Source of the DNA: Phormidium ambiguum IAM M-71
GTDB lineage: Bacteria > Cyanobacteriota > Cyanobacteriia > Cyanobacteriales > Aerosakkonemataceae
NCBI RefSeq assembly: GCF_001904725.1
Contig: NZ_MRCE01000025.1
Span: forward strand, 1-64,000
Direction of reading: 5' to 3'
Length of the DNA stretch: 64,000 nt
Every line of letters begins with the position of its first letter. The stretch's first letter is position 1. Position numbers and translations under genes: made by a program. Positions 1 to 10,200 of this stretch are shown one piece after another. The notes beneath the pieces are model-generated. The model ran no database searches and had not been told where the DNA came from. It saw only the letters and a list, made by a program, of their open reading frames with translations.

Positions 1-121
1 CTAACGGCTTTGTCAAGCGTTTAAAAAAACTTTTTTGGGGAAGGTTCGGAAGTCTCTTTTGGAGCGGGTTTTGAGTTAAGTTATCTCCAGAAGGCTAAAA
101 GTTACAGAGGAAAAAATTTAA

Positions 122-1003
122 GTGGTTAGTGGAACTCCTGTTTTGCCATCTTGGTTGGTTTTGGATTCGATTCTACAGAATTGGTTGTTGGAGGATTTGG
201 GGCGGGGCGATCGCACAACACAATGCCTATTATCAGGACAGGTGCGAATAGGAAGGGCTGAGTGGATTGCTAAAGAAGCGGGGATCATCGCTGGATTACC
301 TATTGCTGCGAGAGTATTTCAGATGATGAGTCAGCAAGTTCGCTTTGTACCTATAGTTGCTGAGGGAACTTGGTGTGAAAAAAGGGATGTGATTGCGCGA
401 ATACATGGGCCTGCGGATGCACTATTAATGGGAGAACGGGTGGCGTTAAATATAGTGATGCACTTGAGTGGGATTGCATCTCTGACTCGGCAATATGTAG
501 ATAAGATTGGTGATTTACCAGTGAAGTTGGTGGATACACGCAAAACTAGACCAGGTTTGAGATTATTGGAAAAGTATGCTTCGCAAGTGGGTGGTGCGGT
601 AAATCATCGTATGGGCTTGGATGATGCGGTGATGATCAAGGATAATCATATTCAGGCGGCTGGTGGAATTGGAAATGCGATCGCCAGAATTCGTGCTCAA
701 ATGCCCTTTCCATTAACAATAGAAGTAGAAACAGAAAATATTAATCAAATCAAGGAAGCTTTAGAACATGGTGCAGATATTATCATGCTAGATAATATGC
801 CCGTAGAAATGATGTACCAAGCAGTAGAGATTATCCGTCAGTGTAATAATCGGATCAAAATTGAAGCATCAGGCAACATTACTTTGGAAAATATTCGTGC
901 AGTAGCTGAAACTGGGATAGACTATATTTCCACCAGCGCCCCTATTACTCGTTCTACTTGGTTAGATGTGAGTATGAAGCTGGATATGAATACCATGAGT
1001 TAA
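122..1003 (+). CDS. nadC: Nicotinate-nucleotide pyrophosphorylase (carboxylating)
   Basis: Converts quinolinate and PRPP to nicotinate mononucleotide, CO2 and PPi in de novo NAD synthesis. The 293-residue length fits the family. Visible signatures are the N-terminal LLEDLGRGDRT segment (22-32), DTRKTRPG (138-145) that lines the quinolinate/PRPP site, GGAVNHRMGL (157-166), KDNH (173-176) and the C-terminal EASGNI and STSAPI phosphate-binding turns. Translation starts at a GTG with a GAGG about 11 nt upstream. argS follows 35 nt downstream on the same strand, so the two are probably cotranscribed. Nothing unusual seen. Confidence 0.96.
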   Translation: MVSGTPVLPSWLVLDSILQNWLLEDLGRGDRTTQCLLSGQVRIGRAEWIAKEAGIIAGLPIAARVFQMMSQQVRFVPIVAEGTWCEKRDVIARIHGPADALLMGERVALNIVMHLSGIASLTRQYVDKIGDLPVKLVDTRKTRPGLRLLEKYASQVGGAVNHRMGLDDAVMIKDNHIQAAGGIGNAIARIRAQMPFPLTIEVETENINQIKEALEHGADIIMLDNMPVEMMYQAVEIIRQCNNRIKIEASGNITLENIRAVAETGIDYISTSAPITRSTWLDVSMKLDMNTMS

Positions 1004-1038
1004 AAGAGAAGCTGCTTAATTTGTAGCAAAAGATCCCC

Positions 1039-2796
1039 ATGAATTCCACTATTGAACAACTAAAACCCAAATTTCAGCAAGCTTTGATTGCAGCGTTTGG
1101 CATAGATTATGCTGAAATAGATCCAATGTTGGTGTCTGCTAGCAATCCTAAATTTGGTGATTATCAATCTAACATTGCTTTAGGACTTTCCAAGCAATTG
1201 AAACAATCACCAAGAGCGATCGCAGAAACAATAATTCAGCATCTTGAGATAGGAGAAATTTGCCAGAATCCAGAAATAGCTGGGCCTGGTTTTATCAACT
1301 TGACTGTTAAACCAGAATATTTAGAAAAGCAAATAAATTCTATTCAAGGAGATCCTCGTTTAGGAATTTTACCAGCCAAAAATCCGCAGCGAGTAATTGT
1401 TGATTTTTCTAGTCCTAATATTGCCAAAGAAATGCACGTTGGACATTTACGTTCAACAATTATTGGTGATTGTATTGCTCGGATATTAGAATTTCAAGGT
1501 GAAGATGTTCTTCGATTGAATCATGTAGGGGACTGGGGAACTCAATTTGGAATGTTGATTGCTTATTTGAGAGAAGTTCACCCCGAAGCTTTGACTACGG
1601 CAAATGCTCTAGATTTAGGTGATTTAGTTACCTTTTACAAGCAAGCTAAAAAGCGGTTTGATGAGGATGAAGTTTTCCAAGAAATAGCAAGGAAAGAGGT
1701 TGTAAAACTACAATCAGGTGCGGAAGATTCGCGTCGGGCATGGCTGTTACTTTGCGAACAATCACGGCGGGAATTTCAAGTAATTTACGATCGATTAGAT
1801 ATTGAATTAGCTGAAAGAGGAGAATCTTTTTATAATCCCCTATTACCCGATGTTGTCGAAGATTTGACAAAGACAGGATTACTCGAAGAAGATGCTGGCG
1901 CAAAATGCGTTTTTCTTGAGGGTTTTAGTAACAAAGAAGGTCAACCTTTGCCTTTGATTGTGCAAAAATCTGATGGTGGTTATAATTATGCAACTACGGA
2001 TTTAGCTGCATTACGTTATCGGATTTTTCAAGATCGTGCCGAAAGAATAATTTATGTTACTGATGCAGGGCAAGCAAATCATTTTACACAGGTTTTTCAA
2101 GTAGCGAAAAGGGCTGGTTGGCTTCCTGAAAGTATAGAATTAGTTCATGTTTCTTTTGGATTGGTATTGGGTGAAGATAACAAGAAATTAAAAACTCGTT
2201 CTGGAGAAACGGTACGGTTAAAGGATTTATTGGATGAAGCGATCGATCGCGCCCGTGCCGATTTAGAAGCTAGACTAAAAGAAGATAATCGCCAAGAATC
2301 TGAAGAGTTTATTGCTAATGTTGCTCGAGTAATTGGTATTAGTGCGGTTAAGTATGCTGACTTAAGCCAAAATCGCAATAGCAATTACGTCTTTAGTTTC
2401 GATAAAATGCTTTCTCTTCAAGGAAATACAGCACCTTATTTACTGTATGCTTATGCGCGGATTCGGAGCATTGGGCGGAAGGGTAATATAGACTTTGAGC
2501 AATTGCAAAAAGATGCTCAAGTGCTATTACAAGAAGATGAAGAATTGGTGCTAGCTAAACATTTGCTTCAATTGAGTGAAGTTCTAAGAAATATTGAGCA
2601 AGATTTGCTACCTAATCGTCTTTGTGAGTACTTGTATGAACTGAGTAAAAAGTTTAACAAGTTTTATGAAGAATGCGATGTATTGAAAGCAGAAGAATCG
2701 CAAAGAAGTTCACGATTAATTCTTTGTGATATCACTGCTAGAACTCTCAAATTAGGTTTGTCTTTGTTGGGAATTCAGGTGTTGGAGAGGATGTAG
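1039..2796 (+). CDS. argS: Arginyl-tRNA synthetase
   Basis: Class I aminoacyl-tRNA synthetase charging tRNA-Arg in the cytoplasm; 585 residues is normal. The N-terminal ArgRS additional domain covers about residues 1-90. The Rossmann catalytic core carries the HIGH-type motif HVGH (133-136). A degenerate KMSK region, KLKTRSG, matches the family, many of whose members lack a canonical KMSK. The C-terminal DALR anticodon-binding domain includes the [14 protein letters not shown] stretch and ends at [10 protein letters not shown]. It sits 35 nt after nadC and is likely in the same transcript. Confidence 0.97.
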   Translation: MNSTIEQLKPKFQQALIAAFGIDYAEIDPMLVSASNPKFGDYQSNIALGLSKQLKQSPRAIAETIIQHLEIGEICQNPEIAGPGFINLTVKPEYLEKQINSIQGDPRLGILPAKNPQRVIVDFSSPNIAKEMHVGHLRSTIIGDCIARILEFQGEDVLRLNHVGDWGTQFGMLIAYLREVHPEALTTANALDLGDLVTFYKQAKKRFDEDEVFQEIARKEVVKLQSGAEDSRRAWLLLCEQSRREFQVIYDRLDIELAERGESFYNPLLPDVVEDLTKTGLLEEDAGAKCVFLEGFSNKEGQPLPLIVQKSDGGYNYATTDLAALRYRIFQDRAERIIYVTDAGQANHFTQVFQVAKRAGWLPESIELVHVSFGLVLGEDNKKLKTRSGETVRLKDLLDEAIDRARADLEARLKEDNRQESEEFIANVARVIGISAVKYADLSQNRNSNYVFSFDKMLSLQGNTAPYLLYAYARIRSIGRKGNIDFEQLQKDAQVLLQEDEELVLAKHLLQLSEVLRNIEQDLLPNRLCEYLYELSKKFNKFYEECDVLKAEESQRSSRLILCDITARTLKLGLSLLGIQVLERM

Positions 2797-3063
2797 TTAT
2801 TTTGTATGGGCAGATTTAGCAGAAAATTCTTCAGCTAAACTGCTCTATTATTTTAAGTAGGTGAAAGGAATAAAGTAGGACTTAAGTAAAGGCTCTATTT
2901 GTAGGGTGCGTTACGTTAGCACTAAAGCACCACTTCACTACACTTATTGAAGTCGGACAAACACCGACAGAAAATTGCTTAGGAATGCGATCGAGCTTAG
3001 AGTTTGAATATAATCCTTAGTTAAATTATTTGGTGCGTTACACTGTGTTAACGCACCCTACGT
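2797..3063. repeat. Spacer with two copies of a GTGCGTTA interspersed repeat
   Basis: The spacer between argS and the convergent def gene holds GTAGGGTGCGTTACG near 2899-2914 and, at 3030-3061, GGTGCGTTACAC followed by GTTAACGCACCCTACG. The two parts are largely inverted relative to each other and could fold. Related sequences occur at 14350-14402, 34207-34240 and 54533-54545, always between genes, so this is a dispersed family and not a local terminator alone. No gene is seen. Confidence 0.6.
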
Positions 3064-3588
3064 TTAAACGATGATTTTTTGGTATTCTTGTTCGGTAATA
3101 ATATCTTTGGTGCTTTCTAGCCGATCTAAAAATACCATGCCTTCAAGATGATCGTATTCATGTTGAAAAATTCTGGCTACAAAATCAGTTAATTCTTGTT
3201 TTTCTAACTTGCCATCTCTGGTGGTGTATTCAACTTCAATTGTCTGATATCTAGGAACTAAACCGCGAATTCCCGGAACACTCAAACAACCTTCCCAATC
3301 TTTTACTATTTCTGTTGAATGTGCAACAATACGAGGATTAATCATTGCTGTTGGTGACATTGAGGGAGCGTTGGGATATCTGAGAGTGGGACGAGACGCA
3401 ACAATAAATAGACGATACGATTGTGCTACTTGGGGTGCAGCTATCCCAACGCCATTCGCGGATACGGCAGTTTTAATTAAATCATCAATTAGTTTTTGAA
3501 TTAGTTCATCATGAACATCATGAATAGGTTGGGCTTGTTGACGCAAGATGGGATTACCAAGTTGGGAGATTTGTAAAATTTCAGACAT
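3064..3588 (-). CDS. def: Peptide deformylase
   Basis: Removes the N-formyl group from nascent proteins. All three metal-site motifs are present: GVGIAAPQ (46-53), EGCLS (99-103, ligand C101) and QHEYDHLEG (142-150, ligands H143 and H147, catalytic E144). The 174-residue length is typical for a bacterial or cyanobacterial type 1 enzyme. It follows the HtrA-type protease gene on the same strand with a 59-nt gap and may share its transcript. Confidence 0.95.
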   Translation of the reverse strand: MSEILQISQLGNPILRQQAQPIHDVHDELIQKLIDDLIKTAVSANGVGIAAPQVAQSYRLFIVASRPTLRYPNAPSMSPTAMINPRIVAHSTEIVKDWEGCLSVPGIRGLVPRYQTIEVEYTTRDGKLEKQELTDFVARIFQHEYDHLEGMVFLDRLESTKDIITEQEYQKIIV

Positions 3589-3647
3589 GGTTATTCAAGA
3601 TTTGGGATTAATGAAAATTGCAACTAGAATAGTAACTAACTATTAGT

Positions 3648-4862
3648 TTAAGGTTCTTCATCCATTGTGGTGGCAGTGGGGAGAGTGCCAAGTTGGACTT
3701 GCAAATTTTGAGTTTGATTGTTGCGTTGGAGTTGAATTGGTAAACGATCGCCAACTTTATATTTTTCAATTTCATCCTGTACTTGGTCGGATTTGGTAAC
3801 TGCGCGATCGCCAATTTTTTGAATTATATCTCCAGGCTTCATTCCTGCCCTAGCTGCCGGAGAATTTCGTACAATGCGAACAACTAACACTCCTCGATCG
3901 GCAGTAATATTAATTTCGCCATTGCTAGCAACTTTCAACTTTTCTTTAACTTCGGGACTTAAATTAACCATCTGCACGCCGATGAAAGGATGTTCAACTT
4001 TCCCTTTAGTAATTAATTGTTGAGCAATTTGTTGGGCGCGATTGATGGGAATTGCAAAACCTAAACCTTGAGCGCCGCCAATAATTGCTGTATTAATTCC
4101 AACTACTTCACCACGCGCATTTAACAAAGGGCCACCAGAATTACCTGGATTAATCGCGGCATCTGTTTGAATAAAACCGATGCGTTTGTCGGGAACGCCT
4201 ACTTGGGAACTACTGCGATCGGTAGCACTAATTACACCTACAGTAACAGTTTTATCTAAACCAAGGGGATTACCAATTGCGATCGCCCATTCTCCAGGTT
4301 GTAACCTTTCCGAATTACCTATAGCAACTGTAGGCAAATTTTTCGCATTAATTTTTACGACTGCAATATCAGTTACTTTATCTTGACCCAAAACTTTACC
4401 AGTAAAACTCCGACCATCACTCAGAGTTACTTTAACTGTATCCGCACCATCAATCACATGAGCATTAGTGAGAACTTGTCCTTCAGTATTAATCAAAAAA
4501 CCCGATCCTGTTCCTTGTTGTACTCTGCGGGAAGGTGGAGGCGCACCAAAAAATCGGCGCGAAAATGGATCGCCGTATCCTTGAGCCATATCTGTTCTGA
4601 CTCTGCGGGAAGAATCAATTCTTACTACTGCTGGGCCAACTTTATCCACCGCCTCGACCACAAAGTTAGAAGTCCTCGAATTTGTTTGGGAAACTGGTGA
4701 AACTGGAAGAGGAGAGTTTTGAATTTCATTTTTGGATGAATCATTTTCACCCTCCAAAGTGGAAGGCTGAGAACACCCGGTTAAAAATGCTATTCCTGCT
4801 GCTACGATTAGCAACACCCGCTGAATAGTTGGTTTTTTTCCAGAAAAATTGGCCAATGTCAT
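3648..4862 (-). CDS. HtrA/Deg-type trypsin-like serine protease with PDZ domain (HhoA/HhoB class)
   Basis: Envelope quality-control protease. The 404-residue chain starts with a hydrophobic segment ending in a lipobox-like LTGC (C30), so it may be a lipoprotein facing the periplasm. The protease domain runs from about 70 to 280, with triad H135 (TNAHV), D165 (TDIAVV) and S242 (GNSGGPL). One PDZ domain covers about 290-395 and includes GVLVVRIVRNSPAARAGMKPGD. An acidic, proline-rich linker (31-65) separates anchor and protease. It is divergent from dnaA. Which of the three cyanobacterial Deg paralogues it is cannot be told from the window. Confidence 0.92.
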   Translation of the reverse strand: MTLANFSGKKPTIQRVLLIVAAGIAFLTGCSQPSTLEGENDSSKNEIQNSPLPVSPVSQTNSRTSNFVVEAVDKVGPAVVRIDSSRRVRTDMAQGYGDPFSRRFFGAPPPSRRVQQGTGSGFLINTEGQVLTNAHVIDGADTVKVTLSDGRSFTGKVLGQDKVTDIAVVKINAKNLPTVAIGNSERLQPGEWAIAIGNPLGLDKTVTVGVISATDRSSSQVGVPDKRIGFIQTDAAINPGNSGGPLLNARGEVVGINTAIIGGAQGLGFAIPINRAQQIAQQLITKGKVEHPFIGVQMVNLSPEVKEKLKVASNGEINITADRGVLVVRIVRNSPAARAGMKPGDIIQKIGDRAVTKSDQVQDEIEKYKVGDRLPIQLQRNNQTQNLQVQLGTLPTATTMDEEP

Positions 4863-4998
4863 GGTTTTAGTAAATCAAGTATCTATTTCTTATACTGCAC
4901 GAACCAGATTAACCTTGCTTAATTTAGATCTCTGACTGTAGAGTTGCTAAGCTGATGACATAATTGTGTTTTGCCTGTTAGTGCTAGGGGAAAAGCTT

Positions 4999-6369
4999 GT
5001 GGATGTTGGTCTTGAGAGTCTCTGGAGTCAAGTATTGGAACGGTTGCAGGTACAATTAAGCCGCCCCACTTTTGAAACTTGGATAAAAACTGCATCGGCG
5101 GAACAGTTAGAAAATAATTGTTTGGTGATTCGCACACCTAATCCATTTGCACGGAATTGGCTTCAGAAGTACTATATCAAGACGATCGCAGATGTGGTAC
5201 AAGACATTTTAGGTCATCCAGTAGAAATTTACTTCACTGTTGACCAAGGTGAAGCAACTTCTACTAATGCTGACACCCAAATTTTTTGGCCTTTACCAGA
5301 CGAAGCGAAAACTTCCGAAAATGTGGAGAGAAATCGACCAAAACCAAATACTCTCAATCCTAAGCACGTTTTTTCCCGCTTTGTAGTTGGGCCGAATAAT
5401 CGCATGGCGCACGCTGCATCTTTAGCCGTTGCGGAATCTCCCGGAAGAGAGTTTAATCCTTTGTTTCTTTGCGGTGGAGTTGGGTTAGGAAAAACTCATT
5501 TAATGCAAGCGATCGGTCATTATCGCTTAGAAATTGCCCCTGATTCTAAAATATTTTATGTTTCCACTGAGCAATTTACTAATGATTTAATTGCCGCGAT
5601 TCGTAAGGATAGTATGCAGAGTTTTCGGGAACATTATCGGGCGGCTGATGTAATTTTAGTCGATGATATTCAATTTATTGAAGGTAAAGAATATACGCAA
5701 GAAGAGTTTTTTCATACTTTTAATACTTTACACGAAGCTGGTAAACAGGTGGTTTTAGCGTCCGATCGGCCCCCAAATCAAATTCCCCGCTTACAAGAAC
5801 GGCTTTGTTCCCGCTTTTCGATGGGCTTAATTGCTGATATTCAACCGCCAGATTTAGAAACGAGAATGGCAATATTGCAAAAGAAAGCTGAATATGAAAA
5901 TATGCGATTGCCTCGTGATGTCATTGAATATATTGCAACTAATTACACTTCTAATATTCGAGAATTAGAAGGTGCTTTAATTCGGGCTGTGGCTTATATG
6001 TCAATTTCTGGATTACCGATGACGGTGGAAAATATTGCACCGATTTTAAATCCACCAACTGAGAAAGTAATGGTAACTCCAGATGCAGTTTTAATGGTAA
6101 TTACTGATGCTTTTAATATTTCTATTGATGATTTAAAAGGCAATTCTCGCCGTCGAGAAATTAGCGTAGCGAGACAAATTGGAATGTATTTGATGCGCCA
6201 ACATACTGATTTGAGTTTACCGCGAATTGGTGAAGAATTTGGGGGTAAAGATCATACAACTGTGATGTATAGTTGTGACAAAATTGCTCAGTTGCGAGAT
6301 AGCGATCCGAGTATGGCACAGAGTTTGCGGCAGTTGAGCGATCGCATAAACTTAGCAAGTCGAGGATAA
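4999..6369 (+). CDS. dnaA: Chromosomal replication initiator protein DnaA
   Basis: AAA+ initiator that binds DnaA boxes and opens oriC. The N-terminal [13 protein letters not shown] domain I, Walker [10 protein letters not shown], Walker [10 protein letters not shown], arginine-finger/sensor region and C-terminal DnaA signature [15 protein letters not shown] are all visible. I chose the GTG at 4999 because AGGGGA lies 8-9 nt upstream and the protein then begins just before the conserved LESLW. An in-frame GTG at 4966 gives 11 more residues unlike the family. The gene is separated from dnaN by about 8 kb, which is common in cyanobacteria. No DnaA boxes were noticed in its own upstream spacer. 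Confidence 0.96.
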   Translation: MDVGLESLWSQVLERLQVQLSRPTFETWIKTASAEQLENNCLVIRTPNPFARNWLQKYYIKTIADVVQDILGHPVEIYFTVDQGEATSTNADTQIFWPLPDEAKTSENVERNRPKPNTLNPKHVFSRFVVGPNNRMAHAASLAVAESPGREFNPLFLCGGVGLGKTHLMQAIGHYRLEIAPDSKIFYVSTEQFTNDLIAAIRKDSMQSFREHYRAADVILVDDIQFIEGKEYTQEEFFHTFNTLHEAGKQVVLASDRPPNQIPRLQERLCSRFSMGLIADIQPPDLETRMAILQKKAEYENMRLPRDVIEYIATNYTSNIRELEGALIRAVAYMSISGLPMTVENIAPILNPPTEKVMVTPDAVLMVITDAFNISIDDLKGNSRRREISVARQIGMYLMRQHTDLSLPRIGEEFGGKDHTTVMYSCDKIAQLRDSDPSMAQSLRQLSDRINLASRG

Positions 6370-6432
6370 GCGATCGCACAACCCAAAAATTCCAGCTAAA
6401 CTGAGGGCAGGATTGCTCAAATATCTCTAGTC

Positions 6433-7170
6433 ATGACTGTTGCCAAAGACTTAGAAATCTTAAATGACGATCTAGAAGCTGATGTCCCAGAGGATGTTAT
6501 ATTTCCTCCAGGTGACTTGCTCAGTGATGAACCACCCTTGGAAAACGAACTCCATTTACGACAGTTAATATTGTTAATTCAATGCCTGGAATGGTTATGG
6601 CGCGACAGGCAAGACTTTTATGCTTTTGGTAATTTGACAATTTATTATAGTCCCCGTCAACGCAAATCAGAGAACTTCCGAGGTCCCGACTTTTTCGTGG
6701 TTTTAGGAACTGAGCGAAAACCGCGCAAAAGTTGGGTAGTTTGGGAAGAAGATGGCAAGTATCCCAATGTAATTGTAGAGGTGCTTTCTCCCAAAACAGC
6801 AAAGATCGATCGGGGTTTGAAGAAGCAGCTGTACCAGGATACGTTTCGGACACCCGATTATTTTTGGTTTGACCCTAAAACGCTTGAATTCAAAGGGTTT
6901 CATCTGGTTGATGGACGATATCAAGAACTCGTCCCAAACGAACAAGGGAGGTTGTGGAGCGAGCAGCTAGGATTGTGGTTAGGGATTCATGAGTCAATGC
7001 TGCGCTTGTTTACACAAGAAGGAGAATTAATCCCTGCACCGGAAGAAGCTGTAGAGCAAGAACGCCAGCTTAAGGAACAGGAACGCCAGCTTAAGGAACA
7101 GGAACAGCAACGAGCCGAACGGATGGCTCAGAAGTTACGAGAATTGGGTATCGATCCGACGAATTTGTAG
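6433..7170 (+). CDS. Uma2 family (DUF820) PD-(D/E)XK nuclease-like protein
   Basis: The family is expanded in cyanobacteria and has a restriction-endonuclease fold; its biological role is unknown. Visible are the RGPDFFVVLG strand (the conserved D), VIVEVLSPKT (the conserved E) and the following DRGLKKQLYQ helix. The C-terminal 40 residues are a charged coiled coil built from a repeated ERQLKEQ heptad unit and end in the AQKLRELGIDP tail typical of this family. It sits 63 nt after dnaA on the same strand, but no functional link is implied. Confidence 0.88.
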   Translation: MTVAKDLEILNDDLEADVPEDVIFPPGDLLSDEPPLENELHLRQLILLIQCLEWLWRDRQDFYAFGNLTIYYSPRQRKSENFRGPDFFVVLGTERKPRKSWVVWEEDGKYPNVIVEVLSPKTAKIDRGLKKQLYQDTFRTPDYFWFDPKTLEFKGFHLVDGRYQELVPNEQGRLWSEQLGLWLGIHESMLRLFTQEGELIPAPEEAVEQERQLKEQERQLKEQEQQRAERMAQKLRELGIDPTNL

Positions 7171-7209
7171 GTTGGCGATCGCATAGATTAATCTGAAATT
7201 AGCGATCGC

Positions 7210-10200
7210 TTACCGCCAATCCCCCTGCACAGTAAAAGCTGCCCAATAATAAGGCGATCGCCTATCCTGAGAATTCCACATTTCCAATTGTGCCTCTCGC
7301 AAAGCCTGAACCGGATTTTTTCCCCCTTGCAAAATCTTCTGATAAAACTTCGCCATTAACTCCGAAGTCGCCGCATCATTCACACTCCACAAACTTACAA
7401 CCACCCGCCTTGACCCTGCATACATAAAGCCTCTTGTCAAGCCCACCAAACCTTCACCTTTAACATTTTCACCCAATCCCGTTTCGCAAGCACTTAAAAC
7501 TACTAATTCCGCAGGTAAATTCAGGTTAAAAATATCATGAAGGCGCAAAAAACCATCTTGAGATTTGCCATTTTGATCGTAAAGAGATAGCACAATTCCT
7601 GATAGTTCAGGATTGACAGGATCGAGTAAACCGTGAGTCGCAAAGTGGATAATTTGATATTGGGATAAATCGGGATTAGTTGCTATTTGACGAGAAGCAT
7701 CAAAATCAAAAGCTTGCAAACGTTGCCCTTGGGAAACGAGGGCGAGAATTTTATCAGCTTCAGTGCGAGTGTATTTTAGGCGATCGAATATTCTCCCACC
7801 TCCATCTTCCCCTAAACCTAAGTTGCGGGCGGCACGATTCAAACTAAGCTGGGATAATGTATTGTTAGTTGGTGTGGGTGGATTGCCGGAAATGCGAGAA
7901 TCTTTGGGACTAAAAACAGGGTCGGCAATCACAGCGACAGTTTTGGCGACAGGTGTACGATTTTGCAGTTGGCGACGTTGAATGGCAACAGTTGAGGCAG
8001 AAGGAAGGGTAACAATTTCGTTTTGAACTAACAGCGGATTGGTGGGAGAATCGGGGAGAGGTAATGCGGTAAAGGGAACAAATTGTAATGCTCCATCTCC
8101 GACAATTAGTAAGCGTTTATTACCCAATTGATCGGCAACAGGGGCAAGAAGTATTTTACTCAGCGGCAGTCCGGTATCGAGAGTTGCGGCATTATTTTTA
8201 GTAACAGATTCGCGGAAAGTTTTCACAGCAGCTTCGATTTCACTTTCTTTGGGAAGTACGTAACTGGTAATGCTGTTTTTGGTGACTGCCCAAAGAAAAC
8301 TGCGGTCTTGACCAAGAGAATATTGTAAAAGTAAAGTATCGTCATCGAGTACCTGTTGTTGAATCTGTTGGAGATTCAAAGGTTGGGGATATTTCAGGTC
8401 AGCGTAGCGAGGACTATTGATGCGAATTTGGGCTTCTAGTTGTTTGAGTTGGGTGAGAATATGATCGCTTTTTTGTTTAATTTCATTTAGTTCTTGTTCA
8501 CTATATTGACCGCTTTGTAGTTGATATCTGCGATTTTCTAAGGCGTTGAGTTGTTGTTGTAAATTGCGTTCTTGTTCTAACAGTTTGGGGTCAACACCAG
8601 TACGAATGTTAGCGGTAGCTTCGGTGAGGAGTTCCAGGAGACTTCGGGCGCGGGCACGTTCGCTAATGTGCAAGGCTTCACCATCATATCCTTTGTTGGG
8701 GTTTTGTTGGTGCAGTTGCATTAATAAGTCGATGTAAAACTGATAATAATCTTGGTTGCGTGCAAAGTAAGATTGTCGCAGTTCTTGGCTAGCGATTTGG
8801 GTGCGGAGTGATTCAATAATATTAATAGCAGTTTCGATTTGGGTTTTGGCTGCTGTGAGATTATTTTGTTGGCGGTTAAAGAGGGCTTGATTGTAGAGAA
8901 TGTGAGCTTCTTCTGTTTTGTAACCGAGTTGTTGGGATAGGGATAAGGCTTGGTTGTAGTGTTCTATTGCGGTAGAATTTTGGCCTAAAGCAGCGTGAAT
9001 TTTTCCTAGTTGATTGAGGATGGTGGTTTGTTTTACTTTGTCGTTTAGGTTGCGGGAAATGATGAGAGACTGGTTGTAGGCGTTGAGGGCGGTTGACCAT
9101 TCTTCTGAAGCAATGTATGTATTACCAATGCCCATGAGGGCAGTAGCTTCGGCAGTTAGATCGCCTGCGGGTCGGGAGATAATTAAGCCTTTGTTGTAGG
9201 ATTCTAAGGCATTTTCCCATTTTTCCGTAGCAGCTTGAATATCGCCAATGTTGTTGAAGGTGATGGCTGCACCTCCATAGTCGTTTAATTGATAAAACAA
9301 GGGCAACGCTTGGTTATAGTAATCAACAGCAGTTTTCGGGTCAGCTAAATCGTTGTACAGTTGACCGAGACTGTTGAGGATAATGGCTTCTTCTGCTCTA
9401 GCACCAACTTGTCGAGATAAGGGCAAAGCTTGGTTGTAGGAGTCTAGGGCAGATTGAAATTGACCAAGATTGGCATAAATGTTGCCAATTAATACGAGAG
9501 TCAGTGCTGCTTTGGCGTGGTTATTATCTGCACGATAAAGTTTAAAAGCTTCTTGCAACTGTTGAATCGCAAGTTGTTTCGACTCAACAGTTCCTTGCTG
9601 ATTTAATTGAATTCCTTGTTGAAATGCTGCTGCTGCTTGTAGAGCGTTATTCTCTGATATACCGACCTCAAAGGTTTGGAGGACGGATGTTTGCTCTTGG
9701 GCTGCAATCGCGGCTGATAAATCCCACAGGCGGGCGGTTCTATCCATAATAGTGAGAATTTGGCGACTATCCGGGCTAAATACTGGACTGTTCCCCCAGA
9801 ACACAGCAAGTAGATTACCAGAAGTATCCCATAGGCGGGCAATTTTATCATCACTAGCAGTGAGAATTTGGCGACCATCCGGGCTAAATACTGCACTGTT
9901 TCCCCGGAACACAGCAAGTAGATTACCAGAAGTATCCCATAGGCGGGCAATTTTATCATCACTAGCAGTGAGAATTTGGCGACCATCCGGGCTAAATACT
10001 GCACTGTTTCCCCGGAACACAGCAAGTAGATTACCAGAAGTATCCCATAGGCGGGCAATTTTATCATCACTAGCAGTGAGAATTTGGCGACCATCCGGGC
10101 TAAATACTGCACTGTTTCCCCGGAACACAGCAAGTAGATTACCAGAAGTATCCCATAGGCGGGCAATTTTATCATCACTAGCGGGGTTATCGTGACTAGC

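Noticed and set aside
4966-4998. Upstream GTG start for dnaA
   Set aside because: It would place the AGGGGA ribosome-binding site inside the coding region and add residues unlike other DnaA proteins.
9752-10195. Long plus-strand open frame with repeated arginine-rich units opposite the WD40 gene
   Set aside because: It is the antisense of the WD40 repeats; its periodicity mirrors the repeat of the true gene and the sequence resembles no protein. The same holds for 11294-11887 and for the minus-strand frame 9603-10622.
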